A stretch of DNA of 64,000 nucleotides from UBA1672 sp050633505 (GTDB lineage Bacteria > Pseudomonadota > Alphaproteobacteria > Micavibrionales > Micavibrionaceae). Of the stretch, positions 1-8,165 are shown one piece after another. The notes beneath the pieces were generated by a model. The model worked only from the letters and a program-made list of their open reading frames with translations, was not told where the DNA came from and made no database searches. The position numbers were made by a program, and so were the translations under genes. Location of the stretch: the NCBI GenBank assembly GCA_050633505.1, contig JBOEGQ010000010.1, positions 1-64,000 on the forward strand, given 5' to 3'. Position 1 is the first letter of the stretch; each line of letters begins with the position of its first letter.

Positions 1-46
1 ATACAATGATAAGTAGAGAGGCTAAATCAGGAAGTCAACAGGTGAT
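1..46. repeat. 46-bp direct repeat, left copy
   Basis: Positions 1-46 match 886-931 with a single mismatch (A at 33, C at 918). The two copies bracket a two-gene unit (858-172 and 168-22, minus strand). The copy may continue to the left of the window. Read on the minus strand, each copy ends a frame with SPVD(F/V)LI followed by a stop, so the repeat includes the 3' end of a coding sequence. Confidence 0.9.
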
Positions 47-168
47 GCAGCACTAGAAGTGGAACTATAAAACCTTAGATACATCTCACCACGATCGAAA
101 ATACCAGAATCCTCATCTTCAAGTATAAGTGCACTTTGCAAGTCCAATAGTTCTTGTAGTGTAGTCAT
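22..168 (-). CDS. Small hypothetical protein (48 aa)
   Basis: A 48-codon frame starts with ATG three bases after the stop of the exported 228-aa protein, so the two are probably cotranscribed. The product is acidic in the first half (ILEDEDSG) and ends SPVDFLI. I recognise no family. Its last codons lie in the 46-bp direct repeat, and the same C-terminal codons reappear as a fragment behind the next gene upstream. That suggests a duplicated unit or a shared 3' end exchanged by recombination. It may be a truncated copy of a longer protein. Confidence 0.4.
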   Translation of the reverse strand: MTTLQELLDLQSALILEDEDSGIFDRGEMYLRFYSSTSSAASPVDFLI

Positions 169-171
169 AGT

Positions 172-858
172 CTATTTCCCTTGTGATGAGGTAACAAATT
201 TAGAAACAGTGTTTTGAATTGCAGTATCTATTTCTTGGTAACGACTAAGGAACTGATGATTAAACCCATATTTGATCATCACACGATCCGTTAACTTACT
301 TCTACTAGTACACCCTAGCCTAACATTAGGTTTTGTGTGAGCACCAGATCTAGTGCACCTAATAAACAAGCTCTCTCTAAAATTTTGATCTTTAGGAATT
401 AAAAAATCTCGGATATTCAGGAGGTCAAACGGATCGTTAGAATTCACAGACCTAAATAAATCAAATTGCTCTTCTTCACCTGCAATCATATACGGGTAAT
501 TATTGTGCCTTGTCTGCAGAACCTTATCAAAGTTGTGATCCATAATGCTAACACGCATAAATCCCTTTTTACTATCCTTCACCTTCTCACAGTTCGGTCT
601 ACCATCATTGCGGTGCATTTCTACAACTATCAAATCTACGTACTCGTCGTCCTTACCCGTTCCAAAATCAAGACCAAACCGATCGCTTATATATGCCTCT
701 GGAATAGTGAATTCAGTACCATTTTTAAATTTAAATGTTTTATATTTGGGATTACCACACACGAGCTCGCCAAGGGTTATGCCTTCATTTGCAAAAACAT
801 AAAACCCCGCACCAGTGAATGAAAATAAAATAACGACAATCAGAAAAAATGCTCTCAC
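172..858 (-). CDS. Exported protein of unknown function (228 aa)
   Basis: The N terminus has a hydrophobic stretch (FFLIVVILFSFTGAGFYVFA) typical of a signal peptide or single membrane anchor, followed by about 200 soluble residues with several cysteines. I prefer the GTG start at 858 because GGGAG lies six bases upstream. An upstream ATG at 891 would add 11 residues read from the flanking repeat. The pattern TEFTIPEAYI near the N terminus, and near the C terminus IRC-CTS followed by an aromatic-rich segment (KYGFNHQFLSRY), resembles the exported 369-aa protein at 24053-25162, which has TAFAIPRKYI, FTC-CTS and NYSFPRHLYL at similar relative places. The two may be distant relatives. Function unknown. 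Confidence 0.7.
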   Translation of the reverse strand: MRAFFLIVVILFSFTGAGFYVFANEGITLGELVCGNPKYKTFKFKNGTEFTIPEAYISDRFGLDFGTGKDDEYVDLIVVEMHRNDGRPNCEKVKDSKKGFMRVSIMDHNFDKVLQTRHNNYPYMIAGEEEQFDLFRSVNSNDPFDLLNIRDFLIPKDQNFRESLFIRCTRSGAHTKPNVRLGCTSRSKLTDRVMIKYGFNHQFLSRYQEIDTAIQNTVSKFVTSSQGK

Positions 859-885
859 GTTGCACTCCCAAATTAGAATTAATGC

Positions 886-931
886 ATACAATGATAAGTA
901 GAGAGGCTAAATCAGGACGTCAACAGGTGAT
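886..931. repeat. 46-bp direct repeat, right copy
   Basis: Second copy of the repeat at 1-46. It lies just upstream (minus-strand sense) of the exported-protein gene and downstream of the 59-aa frame. The in-frame tail GSPVDVLI-stop here is not connected to any start codon, so it is a fragment. Confidence 0.9.
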
Positions 932-967
932 CCCAGATTGCTCCCACGTTTTTATGATGGTCATAAA

Positions 968-1147
968 TTAGGTGGAGAATGTAATATCACTATACGATCT
1001 GAAAAACGAATATGTGATAATATACTTACCATCTTCCTGATGAACTGTTTGATCGTTAGGAGTTGCGTTCGTTTCAATTAAGCCATCAGAATCACCAACA
1101 AAATTATATGGAAACAATAATTTTTTAAAATCATCATAATTAATCAT
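968..1147 (-). CDS. Small hypothetical protein (59 aa)
   Basis: A 59-codon frame starts with ATG inside the stop region of the preceding gene (ATGA overlap at 1147-1144), which is typical of translational coupling in an operon. The product begins MINYDDFKKLLFPYNF and contains many Asp, Ser and Thr residues, with no signal peptide or membrane segment. It is not a family I recognise. Between its stop and the next gene lies the repeat at 886-931 with an orphan C-terminal fragment, so this frame may once have been longer. Confidence 0.45.
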   Translation of the reverse strand: MINYDDFKKLLFPYNFVGDSDGLIETNATPNDQTVHQEDGKYIITYSFFRSYSDITFST

Positions 1148-1386
1148 TTTGAATTATTCCTAATATTATCTTCTTTCTGCTGCTTCATACTTTCTGGCGT
1201 ATTACCCCCGAGTATCTCATCGGTGTAAATTGGCGCCCCCATCAAAACTTTTACTGACTTTATGCCCTCCCCCAAGAACACCCACCACGCAATGGGTAAT
1301 GCAATGATGGCGAATACAATCCATTTCCACGTTTTACGCTTGGGTCTCTTCTCTGAATTTTCTGATGTATTATCTTGATCGCCCAT
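1144..1386 (-). CDS. Small membrane protein (80 aa)
   Basis: The product has a basic cytoplasmic start (EKRPKRKTWK), one transmembrane segment (WIVFAIIALPIAWWVFLGE) and a polar C-terminal tail of about 40 residues, a single-pass layout with the tail probably in the periplasm. The gene directly follows the 64-aa membrane protein (stop and start adjacent at 1387/1386) and overlaps the 59-aa gene by ATGA, so it is the middle of a tight operon. Function unknown. Confidence 0.6.
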   Translation of the reverse strand: MGDQDNTSENSEKRPKRKTWKWIVFAIIALPIAWWVFLGEGIKSVKVLMGAPIYTDEILGGNTPESMKQQKEDNIRNNSK

Positions 1387-1581
1387 TTAATCGCCTTCCC
1401 TAATTTTCTGCAAGTCTTCTGCAGTATAGAACTTGCCTGTTTTTTCATCATAAACTCCACCATTGCCAGATGATGGAGATAATGGAGGAGTATTCAACAC
1501 AGCGTTCATCCGCCAGACGATAATTAAAACGATGATGACACCCAACGTAATCCATATTTTCTTTTTTCTGCTCATTTTCAT
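1387..1581 (-). CDS. Small membrane protein (64 aa)
   Basis: First gene of the left minus-strand operon. It has a basic N terminus (MSRKKK), one transmembrane helix (IWITLGVIIVLIIVW) and a short polar tail. The first ATG is at 1581. The third codon, also ATG (1575), has better spacing to the GTGAG sequence just upstream, so the true product may be 62 residues. It lies about 115 bp outside the left attachment site, so it belongs to the chromosome or an older island, not to the 40-kb element. Function unknown. Confidence 0.6.
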   Translation of the reverse strand: MKMSRKKKIWITLGVIIVLIIVWRMNAVLNTPPLSPSSGNGGVYDEKTGKFYTAEDLQKIREGD

Positions 1582-1698
1582 CTCACTAAATTAGGAGTAT
1601 ACAGTCACGAATGAACTCTTGGACCAATAAAGTCCATTAGGAAGCACTAAAAGGATTAAAAGGAAAGTATTGAAGAGGCTGATTCTAAATGAATGTTC

Positions 1699-1723
1699 AT
1701 GGCGGACACGGAGGGATTCGAAC
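1699..1723. repeat. Element-end attachment site distal to the integrase
   Basis: Twenty-five bases identical to the 3' end of the tRNA-Ser gene (CCA end through the T loop) at 42153-42177. After the last shared base the sequence diverges (GAGTTATAC here, CCTCGATG in the tRNA), so only the crossover core is duplicated. This marks the end of the element away from the integrase. Confidence 0.9.
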
Positions 1724-1826
1724 GAGTTATACAAAATTTAAAAAGTTATTTTATATCAGTGTGTTAATCGTTTTCGAAAATTCACTGTATTCTAAATGTG
1801 TATCAATAAATGTATCACTGTGTGTA

Positions 1827-2081
1827 TCAGTCACTTATCTTTTCTATAACTGATAATGCCCTTTGTAAAGCCTCTTTTGATTTTTTTCTTTTCCTATATT
1901 CAGATTCAAGTCGTTCAAAAATAGGCAGATATTTTTCACCATAAAGTGATACTATTTTTGCGGATATTAGATAGGCTTTTTTCAATTCTTCTGTGGAAAT
2001 ATCTCTACTCATTAGAAACCTCGCTGCCTTGAATATCAAAGCACTTATTTCACCCAATAAGTAAATCTCTCGGAATTTCAT
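1827..2081 (-). CDS. Hypothetical protein at the element end (84 aa)
   Basis: A compact, mostly helical 84-residue product. The first half is rich in hydrophobic residues (LLGEISALIFKAARFL) and the second half in Lys, Glu and Arg (ESEYRKRKKSKEALQRAL), the latter looking like a charged helix. It is the first gene inside the attachment site, a position often held by excision or regulatory genes, but there is no clear helix-turn-helix motif and I do not recognise the family. A shadow frame cannot be excluded, although nothing competes on the other strand. Confidence 0.45.
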   Translation of the reverse strand: MKFREIYLLGEISALIFKAARFLMSRDISTEELKKAYLISAKIVSLYGEKYLPIFERLESEYRKRKKSKEALQRALSVIEKISD

Positions 2082-2253
2082 GTAGTAATACTACTGGTTA
2101 GTATTACAGCGTATTTTGATTAATAATTTATTAATTAGTCAGGATTGTAGTGCTCTTCAAGAATATCAAGAAACCCTTCCGATTTTTTCTTTTATCACCC
2201 CCTCAATATGCTTCTTATTTTCTATTAACCTGTTGAAATATCGGATCATTTTG

Positions 2254-2276
2254 TCATGATTAAGTCGTGATCATGA
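2254..2276. promoter_or_regulatory. Inverted repeat, possible operator
   Basis: TCATGAT, nine bases, then ATCATGA: a perfect 7-bp dyad just upstream of the metallopeptidase gene. Size and position suit a dimeric repressor site, but no regulator can be assigned to it. Confidence 0.4.
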
Positions 2277-2332
2277 ATTAGTTGGCGAAAAGCCATATTC
2301 CAAAACGTCTAATAGGGTTAAGGATCAGCTTT

Positions 2333-3784
2333 ATGAATGAAATGGATACAGCAAACCTGTCTTTTATCATGGGATACGATGAAGCCAAATCGTTTACCTC
2401 TGGCCTTTTTTCAACGCACTCTAAAGATGCATACCTCGCCGAAGTTAATAGATCGCTGAGCGGTGTCCTAGGCTATATATACAATACATCGAGATTTAGT
2501 GATCGCAATCAAGAAGCCAATGATAAATTACAGATTAAACTCGACATAAAAGAGGATTTAGTCGCCAACTGTGAATGCTATCTCCCTGAAGACAATGATC
2601 ATGAGCTTACGATTTCGATAACGACTGGTATTCTTCATGCTTTGAATGATCTCACTGCCCGTGCTCTATCATCTGGTAATTTTATGAATGAGCGCCTTTT
2701 TAGCAATACTAATCGAGAAACCTCTAGGTGGAACGGATGCGAGTGTTTTGCTGCTGTGCCCCTACACCCACCGAGACATAGATATTTCGATTATAGTCAA
2801 GAAAATACGGCCAGTATTGAGGCCAGAGCCTTCTATTATGATGTGGAGCGAGACATTGGAATTCCACCGGGATCATTAAAGCCATCTTATATCGGCACAT
2901 TTTACAAGAAAGTACCGAACGATAATGACAGGATGGATTTAGGCCTTCTTCTAATTGATGTCGCATTATTTTGGATTTTTATGCACGAAGAAGCACATTA
3001 TAGAGAGGGGCATATGTTCTATCAGGAAGATATGCCTTTTAATGGTATGTCAGCAACCGTCAATAAGGTACTGGAAGCCCAAGCTGATGCAATTGCTACA
3101 GAAGAAGCCTTTAAGCGCTTTTTCAAACCAGACATTATTCAGGACTTCAACTCGTCATGGATACAAGGTCATAACGGTCTTTTTCGTATTGTTGCAGGCG
3201 GAATTTCTCTAGCCATATCTATTTTGGACAGGAAAAATCGAATTATTGGCAAAGATAATAATTACCCCAATCCAAGAACACGCTTTGCATTAGCTCTTAA
3301 AAAAATCATGAGCGAGGGAGCCAAGAAAGTAGATAAAGGCCATTCTGTAGATATAAAAAACAATCTCATATTCGTAACGCCGTCACCAGAATTTCAAGAA
3401 ATCTGTGCGGAATGGCTTCACGGTGCATTTAATGATTTTTATACAATCTCTGAAATTATTGCCGAGGAAGAAGATGTTAATCCATCGTTTGATATGGAAT
3501 TATTGGTAGAAGATATCGAGTGCGTGGTTCATGTTTCTTTCATTGAATTTATGTTTAGCCATCCTGACATGAGGAAAATTAAGGATGAGGAATACCTTAA
3601 TTTCAATAGGGAATTATCTTTAAGTGAAAAGCAAAAATATCATATGGATAGAGTAATATCCGAATTTGGTAACTGGGATGAGCTACATGAAATCATCCAT
3701 GCTCATAATAAAGTCTATGCAGATGAAGCCAGACGTTACCAAACAGAAACCCTTGGGTCACTAAGAAATGTAGTAGAAGATTAA
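2333..3784 (+). CDS. HExxH metallopeptidase-like protein (483 aa)
   Basis: A putative cytoplasmic zinc peptidase. The centre carries a HExxH motif (MHEEAHYREGH, about residue 220), and about 35 residues later EAQADAIATEEAF, an ExxxD-type helix that could supply the third zinc ligand, as in gluzincin-like enzymes. Length and motif order recall the Lit/U49-type phage-exclusion peptidases, but that link is from memory and unproven. No signal peptide or membrane segment is seen. I chose ATG 2333 because AAGGA ends nine bases upstream; a TTG at 2282 would add 17 residues without a visible ribosome site. The gene is convergent with the ankyrin gene, with only one base between the stops, and has an inverted repeat upstream. 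The element context makes an anti-phage or host-interaction role possible. Confidence 0.7.
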   Translation: MNEMDTANLSFIMGYDEAKSFTSGLFSTHSKDAYLAEVNRSLSGVLGYIYNTSRFSDRNQEANDKLQIKLDIKEDLVANCECYLPEDNDHELTISITTGILHALNDLTARALSSGNFMNERLFSNTNRETSRWNGCECFAAVPLHPPRHRYFDYSQENTASIEARAFYYDVERDIGIPPGSLKPSYIGTFYKKVPNDNDRMDLGLLLIDVALFWIFMHEEAHYREGHMFYQEDMPFNGMSATVNKVLEAQADAIATEEAFKRFFKPDIIQDFNSSWIQGHNGLFRIVAGGISLAISILDRKNRIIGKDNNYPNPRTRFALALKKIMSEGAKKVDKGHSVDIKNNLIFVTPSPEFQEICAEWLHGAFNDFYTISEIIAEEEDVNPSFDMELLVEDIECVVHVSFIEFMFSHPDMRKIKDEEYLNFNRELSLSEKQKYHMDRVISEFGNWDELHEIIHAHNKVYADEARRYQTETLGSLRNVVED

Positions 3785-3785
3785 C

Positions 3786-4511
3786 TCAAACAACCTCTAT
3801 TGAAAAAACATCATCCAAATTAAGCCCTCTGGCCTTTGCCTGCTCCTCTGTCTTAACGCGGAGTTCATCAGTTAAGTCAATATCAGAGCATTTAGTGTAT
3901 GCCACGTCGTAAGCTGTCTGATCTCGATTATCTTTGAGCAAATAGTCACATTTTCCCGAGTTCATAAGTGACTCGGCAAAATCTGTTTGTGAGCATCGAA
4001 CCGCATCATGAAGGGCAGTGCAATTTCTGCGAGGATGCTGAAAGTTAATCGGAAACCCCTCATCAATATAAGCATCAGCTACCTCTTTATCATTCCACGA
4101 AGCGGCTTCAATTAAAATCAGACCAAGGTTAACTATGTCACGCTCGCGTTGAGAATTCGCTCCTGAAACAGACATTACCTTGGGCTGATCAATAACCGCC
4201 TCATACATATCAATGCCATCCGTAACCGATTTTAGATTTGTGATCATCCGGTCTATTTCAGCGGCTTTTTCGAAGTCTTCCATGACCCTATCTTTCTTTT
4301 TATCATCCCTAATTTCCTGCAACTCTTCCAAGAGTTTATCGACAATATGCTTGACTTCGTTTACATCAGCATTCTGAGAAAGTCCAAACCCTCTTTTTCT
4401 TTTGTTCGAGAATTTTGATTGGAATGTTAACTCAAGCGCAGATATTCGCTTTCCTGACAACACCTTCTCAACATGTACTAACCAGTCTTTATCGCCCATT
4501 TTCAGTACCAT
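3786..4511 (-). CDS. Ankyrin-repeat protein (241 aa)
   Basis: The C-terminal half has ankyrin-type helices: a segment starting GLILIEAASWNDKEVADAYI, then CTALHDAVRCSQTDFAESLM and DNRDQTAYDVAYT, the usual TALHDAV-type start of repeats that bind protein partners. The N-terminal half is charged and helical. A stretch around residue 80 (DFEKAAEIDRMITNLKS) resembles the short UVR motif of UvrB/UvrC, which mediates protein pairing; this is a visual similarity only. It is transcribed after the 294-aa gene with 16 bases between them, so the two probably form a pair. No catalytic motif is visible. It may be the partner or regulator of the upstream product. Confidence 0.7.
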   Translation of the reverse strand: MVLKMGDKDWLVHVEKVLSGKRISALELTFQSKFSNKRKRGFGLSQNADVNEVKHIVDKLLEELQEIRDDKKKDRVMEDFEKAAEIDRMITNLKSVTDGIDMYEAVIDQPKVMSVSGANSQRERDIVNLGLILIEAASWNDKEVADAYIDEGFPINFQHPRRNCTALHDAVRCSQTDFAESLMNSGKCDYLLKDNRDQTAYDVAYTKCSDIDLTDELRVKTEEQAKARGLNLDDVFSIEVV

Positions 4512-4527
4512 ATAATTTCAATAAAGC

Positions 4528-5412
4528 TCAAGAAAAATCATCTACACGTTCAAATTTAAGTATCCTTCCCTCGTCCCTATACAACCACTGCCCAGCAATT
4601 TCTTTAGAGGTTCTGCTATTTTCCAGTTGAGTATAAATAGGATCGACTGGTTGATTTAAAAATGTAAGCTGCCTTGCCTTCCTGCGGAGGCCAACATCCT
4701 CATCAATAGATATCGGAAATATCATATGATTGGTTGAAAGTGTTTCATTCTGAAACAAGCCAAATAAGCCATCGCTAGGATCTATTAAAACCCAGCCAGA
4801 ATATTCAATAAGTTTAGGGTCGAGAGATTTTTTAGATTTACTGGGTTTAACAAGTTCATTAATTTTTGCCGTTAGAATGTGAGGATTATGTTCTTCGCTT
4901 AAATGTAGATTTACCTCTACACCATCAATCTGACATTGATAATACCCTGATAGCTGAGATGATTTTATAAACGGCTCATAGTCTGTATTACTATGAAGAA
5001 ACTCTGTCAGTAGTGAGGCGATTTTTGGAAGTGCAGGCTTATTGTTTAGATGTTCCTTTGTCAGCGTTGAATATCCGTTTTCTGTTTCACTTAAGTAAAT
5101 ATCCAACGCCATTAATTTTATACTAGGGCGCATCGTACTATTTTCCCCAGTCGCAAACTTCCGGAAATTATCCGTTTGAAAATCAACGTCTAATATGTCT
5201 GCTATAGCATCTCTTGAAAATTGCCCTCTACGACGCTCATAGATTTTTGACCAAGCTTCATGAGTTATATTTTTGAGCTGGGATTCGATCATATCTCCGA
5301 GCTTTAACCACGACATTTCTTCATCGCCATATTCTGATACGGCCTTCTCATAAACCTTATTTAGTTCAATGCGAAGAATATCAACTTGCCGCTTTTGATA
5401 TTTGTATGGCAT
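4528..5412 (-). CDS. Hypothetical protein upstream of the ankyrin gene (294 aa)
   Basis: A soluble protein with no signal peptide or membrane helix. The N-terminal 120 residues are helical and include GDMIESQLKNITHEAW and RRRGQFSRDAIADILDVDF, which read like a small helical DNA- or protein-binding segment. The C-terminal part is richer in beta residues (YYQCQIDGVEVNLHLSEEH, GWVLIDPSDGLFGLF). I do not recognise the family. With the ankyrin protein and the opposed HExxH peptidase it forms a three-gene block between the element end and the transfer genes, a common place for accessory or defence cargo. Confidence 0.65.
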   Translation of the reverse strand: MPYKYQKRQVDILRIELNKVYEKAVSEYGDEEMSWLKLGDMIESQLKNITHEAWSKIYERRRGQFSRDAIADILDVDFQTDNFRKFATGENSTMRPSIKLMALDIYLSETENGYSTLTKEHLNNKPALPKIASLLTEFLHSNTDYEPFIKSSQLSGYYQCQIDGVEVNLHLSEEHNPHILTAKINELVKPSKSKKSLDPKLIEYSGWVLIDPSDGLFGLFQNETLSTNHMIFPISIDEDVGLRRKARQLTFLNQPVDPIYTQLENSRTSKEIAGQWLYRDEGRILKFERVDDFS

Positions 5413-5570
5413 TCAATCAAATCCCTTTCTTTATCTCTGCTTCTGCTACGAGGCAGTAGCGAGGTAGAGGTTCCGCAACTATCCCGCATTATCTCCCCAA
5501 GGCCAAAAGGCAGATGACAGTTCTTCCTCTCGGCCTTCTCTAATAGCCTTTTAAATCGTGGAGATACATT

Positions 5571-5792
5571 ATGAACACCCCAAAGAGGCGCGGTAGTGCC
5601 TGCACTGAGGGGGAGCCTTTGAGAAACAAGGTTCTGCCCGATCCCAATCATACCCCAGAAGCCAGCGATGAGGACATGTTGCGCTGCGACATCTGGGTTA
5701 CCTGTGAGAATCCCTATTGTTTTCAATCGGGATGCCTTCGAAATCTGGTACGCAACGCCAAAAACCAACATAAAAGAGGTAAATCGTCATGA
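5571..5792 (+). CDS. Small hypothetical protein at head of transfer operon (73 aa)
   Basis: This frame starts with ATG 11 bases after a GTGGAG ribosome-site-like sequence and ends in an ATGA overlap with the next gene (5789), which argues for a real, coupled first gene. The product is polar and contains four cysteines (SACTEG, LRCDIW, TCENPYCFQSGC), possibly metal-binding. Function unknown. A minus-strand frame (5361-5771) overlaps it but lacks a comparable context and was rejected. The 158 bases upstream (5413-5570) contain a small GCTAC/GTAGC hairpin and probably the operon promoter. Confidence 0.5.
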   Translation: MNTPKRRGSACTEGEPLRNKVLPDPNHTPEASDEDMLRCDIWVTCENPYCFQSGCLRNLVRNAKNQHKRGKSS

Positions 5793-6388
5793 AAATGGAC
5801 AAACCTTCATTCCTCGACAGTGGCGCTATGCCATCAATCAGCTTTTCAGGTGCGCTGACCATTATCTTTTGCTGCGCCCTAGAGGGCGGACTATTCCTTC
5901 TTTTTTTTAGTACGTACACCTCAGTATTGGGCTTATTGGATCATACGCTATTAAGCGAACTCCCCATTATCGGCGGGGTGTTCATGCGCGTAGATCAGGA
6001 AGCAAACGGCTCGCACGTCCTGAGCTTCCTGCTTTCGATTTTCTCGATAGCTGTCCCGCTGATGATCTGGGCAGAGATACTGCGTCAGAAGATCATGGAA
6101 GATCCGCAGGACTGGTTTCAGCATCGGCAAAATCAAGTCATAGCCTTTGTTGCTCTCACCATATTGTCACTCGTAATCACTCTTGAATGCGTTTCACTTT
6201 ACACGCTAATCGCCAGAGAGAGCGCACCGGGTGGCTTTGGTATAGCAGAAGATCAAAGCGCGATTATGTCCTTCCTATCCCAAAACAAAGCCATGGGTAT
6301 TGGCGTGTCAATCGTCATAGCCGTTATCAATCTAGCAATTAGTTGGATGACAGCCCGCGCCTTCCACTCCCTTAAATCCGAGGTATAA
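5789..6388 (+). CDS. Multi-pass inner membrane protein (199 aa)
   Basis: Four hydrophobic stretches are visible: SGALTIIFCCALEGGLFLLF (about residues 20-40), VLSFLLSIFSIAVPLMIWAEI (about 75-95), VIAFVALTILSLVITLECVSL (about 115-135) and MGIGVSIVIAVINLAISWMTA (about 168-188). The polar loop between helices two and three is charged (RQKIMEDPQDWFQHRQ). The gene is coupled to the upstream small gene and lies three bases before the lipoprotein gene. Its position at the start of a mobilization operon suggests an envelope-associated transfer role, but I do not recognise the family. Confidence 0.75.
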   Translation: MKMDKPSFLDSGAMPSISFSGALTIIFCCALEGGLFLLFFSTYTSVLGLLDHTLLSELPIIGGVFMRVDQEANGSHVLSFLLSIFSIAVPLMIWAEILRQKIMEDPQDWFQHRQNQVIAFVALTILSLVITLECVSLYTLIARESAPGGFGIAEDQSAIMSFLSQNKAMGIGVSIVIAVINLAISWMTARAFHSLKSEV

Positions 6389-6391
6389 GTC

Positions 6392-7078
6392 ATGAGAACT
6401 CTAATCATAGCTCTATTATCTGTAAGTTTGATGGCCTGTGGCGGGGGAGAAGCCCCTGCTCCCAAGGCTCCCAAGAAAACCGAGAGTATCTTTGTGCTGG
6501 TGGAAAATGGCGGCACGATCAGTGAAGTCGACCAGCCGGAAGCTCTTAATACGACAATCAATCTATTCCATCAACTCACCACATTGTCACGCTATCGCGC
6601 AACGCGAGACACACAGATTCACATAGTATTGAGCGCCATGCCAAACCGTATTGCATGGTCTGGTACAGCTTCTCAGCTCTCCGCACAAGCGGCAGATGTG
6701 AAAGAGCTGCTGGTGTTTAAAAATACCTTTTCAGATCTGGTGATGGCTTTTGAGCAGATTGAAACCACCGTGAAGCTCAATCAGCCGGACACCATTCGTC
6801 TCTATTGGATCGGCTCAACAATCCATGTGCCATTTCAGTCGAGTGAAAAGCCGGTGGAGGTTGAGGTGCCGCAGGAGATCCCCGACAACCTCGCTCTTGC
6901 AAGTATTGCGGATAAGCTAAACACCCTTAAATTCATGCGGGTTCATGCCGATCAGGATCAGGTATTGCAAGCCTATCTTGCATCCCTCGGCATCTTGAAG
7001 CGCGCACGACAGGGTGATATCGACTTTGCCCTGCTGGGGGAAGCACAAACCAAGTCCCGCTTGAATTCATTGCTATAA
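6392..7078 (+). CDS. Putative lipoprotein of the transfer operon (228 aa)
   Basis: The N terminus ends in a lipobox (LMAC, Cys16), so the mature protein should be lipidated and anchored in the envelope. The rest is soluble and looks like an alternating alpha/beta fold. IFVLVENGG followed by TQIHIVLSAMPNRI and TIRLYWIGSTIHVP resembles the strand spacing of von Willebrand A domains, but the metal-binding DxSxS motif is absent. The next gene encodes a secreted protein with a complete A domain, so the pair may be a degenerate and an active member of the same fold. Role in transfer or surface contact is inferred only. Confidence 0.7.
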   Translation: MRTLIIALLSVSLMACGGGEAPAPKAPKKTESIFVLVENGGTISEVDQPEALNTTINLFHQLTTLSRYRATRDTQIHIVLSAMPNRIAWSGTASQLSAQAADVKELLVFKNTFSDLVMAFEQIETTVKLNQPDTIRLYWIGSTIHVPFQSSEKPVEVEVPQEIPDNLALASIADKLNTLKFMRVHADQDQVLQAYLASLGILKRARQGDIDFALLGEAQTKSRLNSLL

Positions 7079-7091
7079 GGAGGGCGGGCAT

Positions 7092-8165
7092 ATGAGACTT
7101 AAATCACTCACAGCCGCAATCACTTGTATTGCCACACTTGGAGCGCCCCTATTCGCAGGGGCGGAAATTACCATCCAAAGCCGCAGTGCGGCGCAGGATG
7201 CTGGCATTACCTTAAAAGCGCGTAGCGATCAAACAGCGCCGATGATAGTTGTGCGCAGCATCTACGATTTTGAGAAAGCCATATCTCTCAAGATGAAGAC
7301 CGATCCGGCGCTTGGCGTTCCGCCAGCCCTGATCAAGACCATCTCCAAAATGGGGATGGTCGATGGCAAGGGTGTTGTTATTACTTCGGGCTTTGATGTC
7401 GATATGGCGAATGATCTGGTGGTGGCGTTTTCCGGCGGCACATCCGAGATTATCAAATCCGCGAACTTCCCCTATGGCATCGAAGTCATTGCCAGCTTCA
7501 AAGATGCCAATGGCAATTTTATATCCCCGCCAAAGGACAGCTTGGCAATCTATTCCCTCACCGGAGAAAAGCTGTGCTTTACCTATAAAACCATCAGGCA
7601 AGCTCCGCCCAAGATGGCCTTTGCGCTGCTGTTAGATAAAAGCTTTTCCATGAATGATGTGTTTGGCGATGTGAAGCAAACAGCCAAGGATTTCTTGCGG
7701 ATACTTCCAAAATCCGCAATCTGTGTGGTGGGCAGCTTTGATACTGGCTATGAATTTACAAGAAAGACCTATCAGAGCTGTGGTAAGCGGAATTTTGGTA
7801 TCGATTCCATAGCAATAGGTGGTGGCACTGATATTTATCTCCCTTTAAAAGATACATATCAGAATTTTTCTTCCCCTGCTTTCAATGGATACCAAAAAGC
7901 AACCATCATCATCACCGATGGATACACATTATCCGATCCGGTGCGTAAAGCGGAGCTTATGAAGCTCAAAGGCGATGCTCTGACCTTTGTGTACTTTATT
8001 GGCGGCAGTAAGAAGGATGATCTTGAAGGGATAACGGATAGCTTCATCGCGCAGGGTCATGATGTTAAGCAATCGCTCTCTCAGTATTTCTCAGCTATCG
8101 GTCAAGCCTATAAATCCCAGAAAGTTCTAACCGCTTTTCAGTGTCCTAAAGGGGGTAAGCCATGA
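7092..8165 (+). CDS. Secreted von Willebrand factor A domain protein (357 aa)
   Basis: A signal peptide (to about AGA, residue 24) is followed by about 150 residues of unassigned domain and then a von Willebrand A domain from about residue 177. The metal-ion adhesion site is complete: DKSFS (D182), the Thr in GGGTDIY and the Asp in IITDGY. Such domains bind protein ligands through a divalent metal and often act in adhesion or complex assembly. The start has a strong AAGGAGGGCGG ribosome site. The stop overlaps the methyltransferase start (ATGA at 8162). Its place before the coupling ATPase suggests a part in mating contact or surface recognition. Confidence 0.85.
   Translation: MRLKSLTAAITCIATLGAPLFAGAEITIQSRSAAQDAGITLKARSDQTAPMIVVRSIYDFEKAISLKMKTDPALGVPPALIKTISKMGMVDGKGVVITSGFDVDMANDLVVAFSGGTSEIIKSANFPYGIEVIASFKDANGNFISPPKDSLAIYSLTGEKLCFTYKTIRQAPPKMAFALLLDKSFSMNDVFGDVKQTAKDFLRILPKSAICVVGSFDTGYEFTRKTYQSCGKRNFGIDSIAIGGGTDIYLPLKDTYQNFSSPAFNGYQKATIIITDGYTLSDPVRKAELMKLKGDALTFVYFIGGSKKDDLEGITDSFIAQGHDVKQSLSQYFSAIGQAYKSQKVLTAFQCPKGGKP

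Noticed and set aside
5413..5570. Possible oriT upstream of the transfer operon
   Set aside because: Only a small hairpin is present; no recognised nic-site consensus could be matched by eye.
5361..5771. 136-codon minus-strand frame
   Set aside because: It overlaps the 294-aa gene start and the coupled 73-aa plus-strand gene, and its sequence looks like antisense of those.
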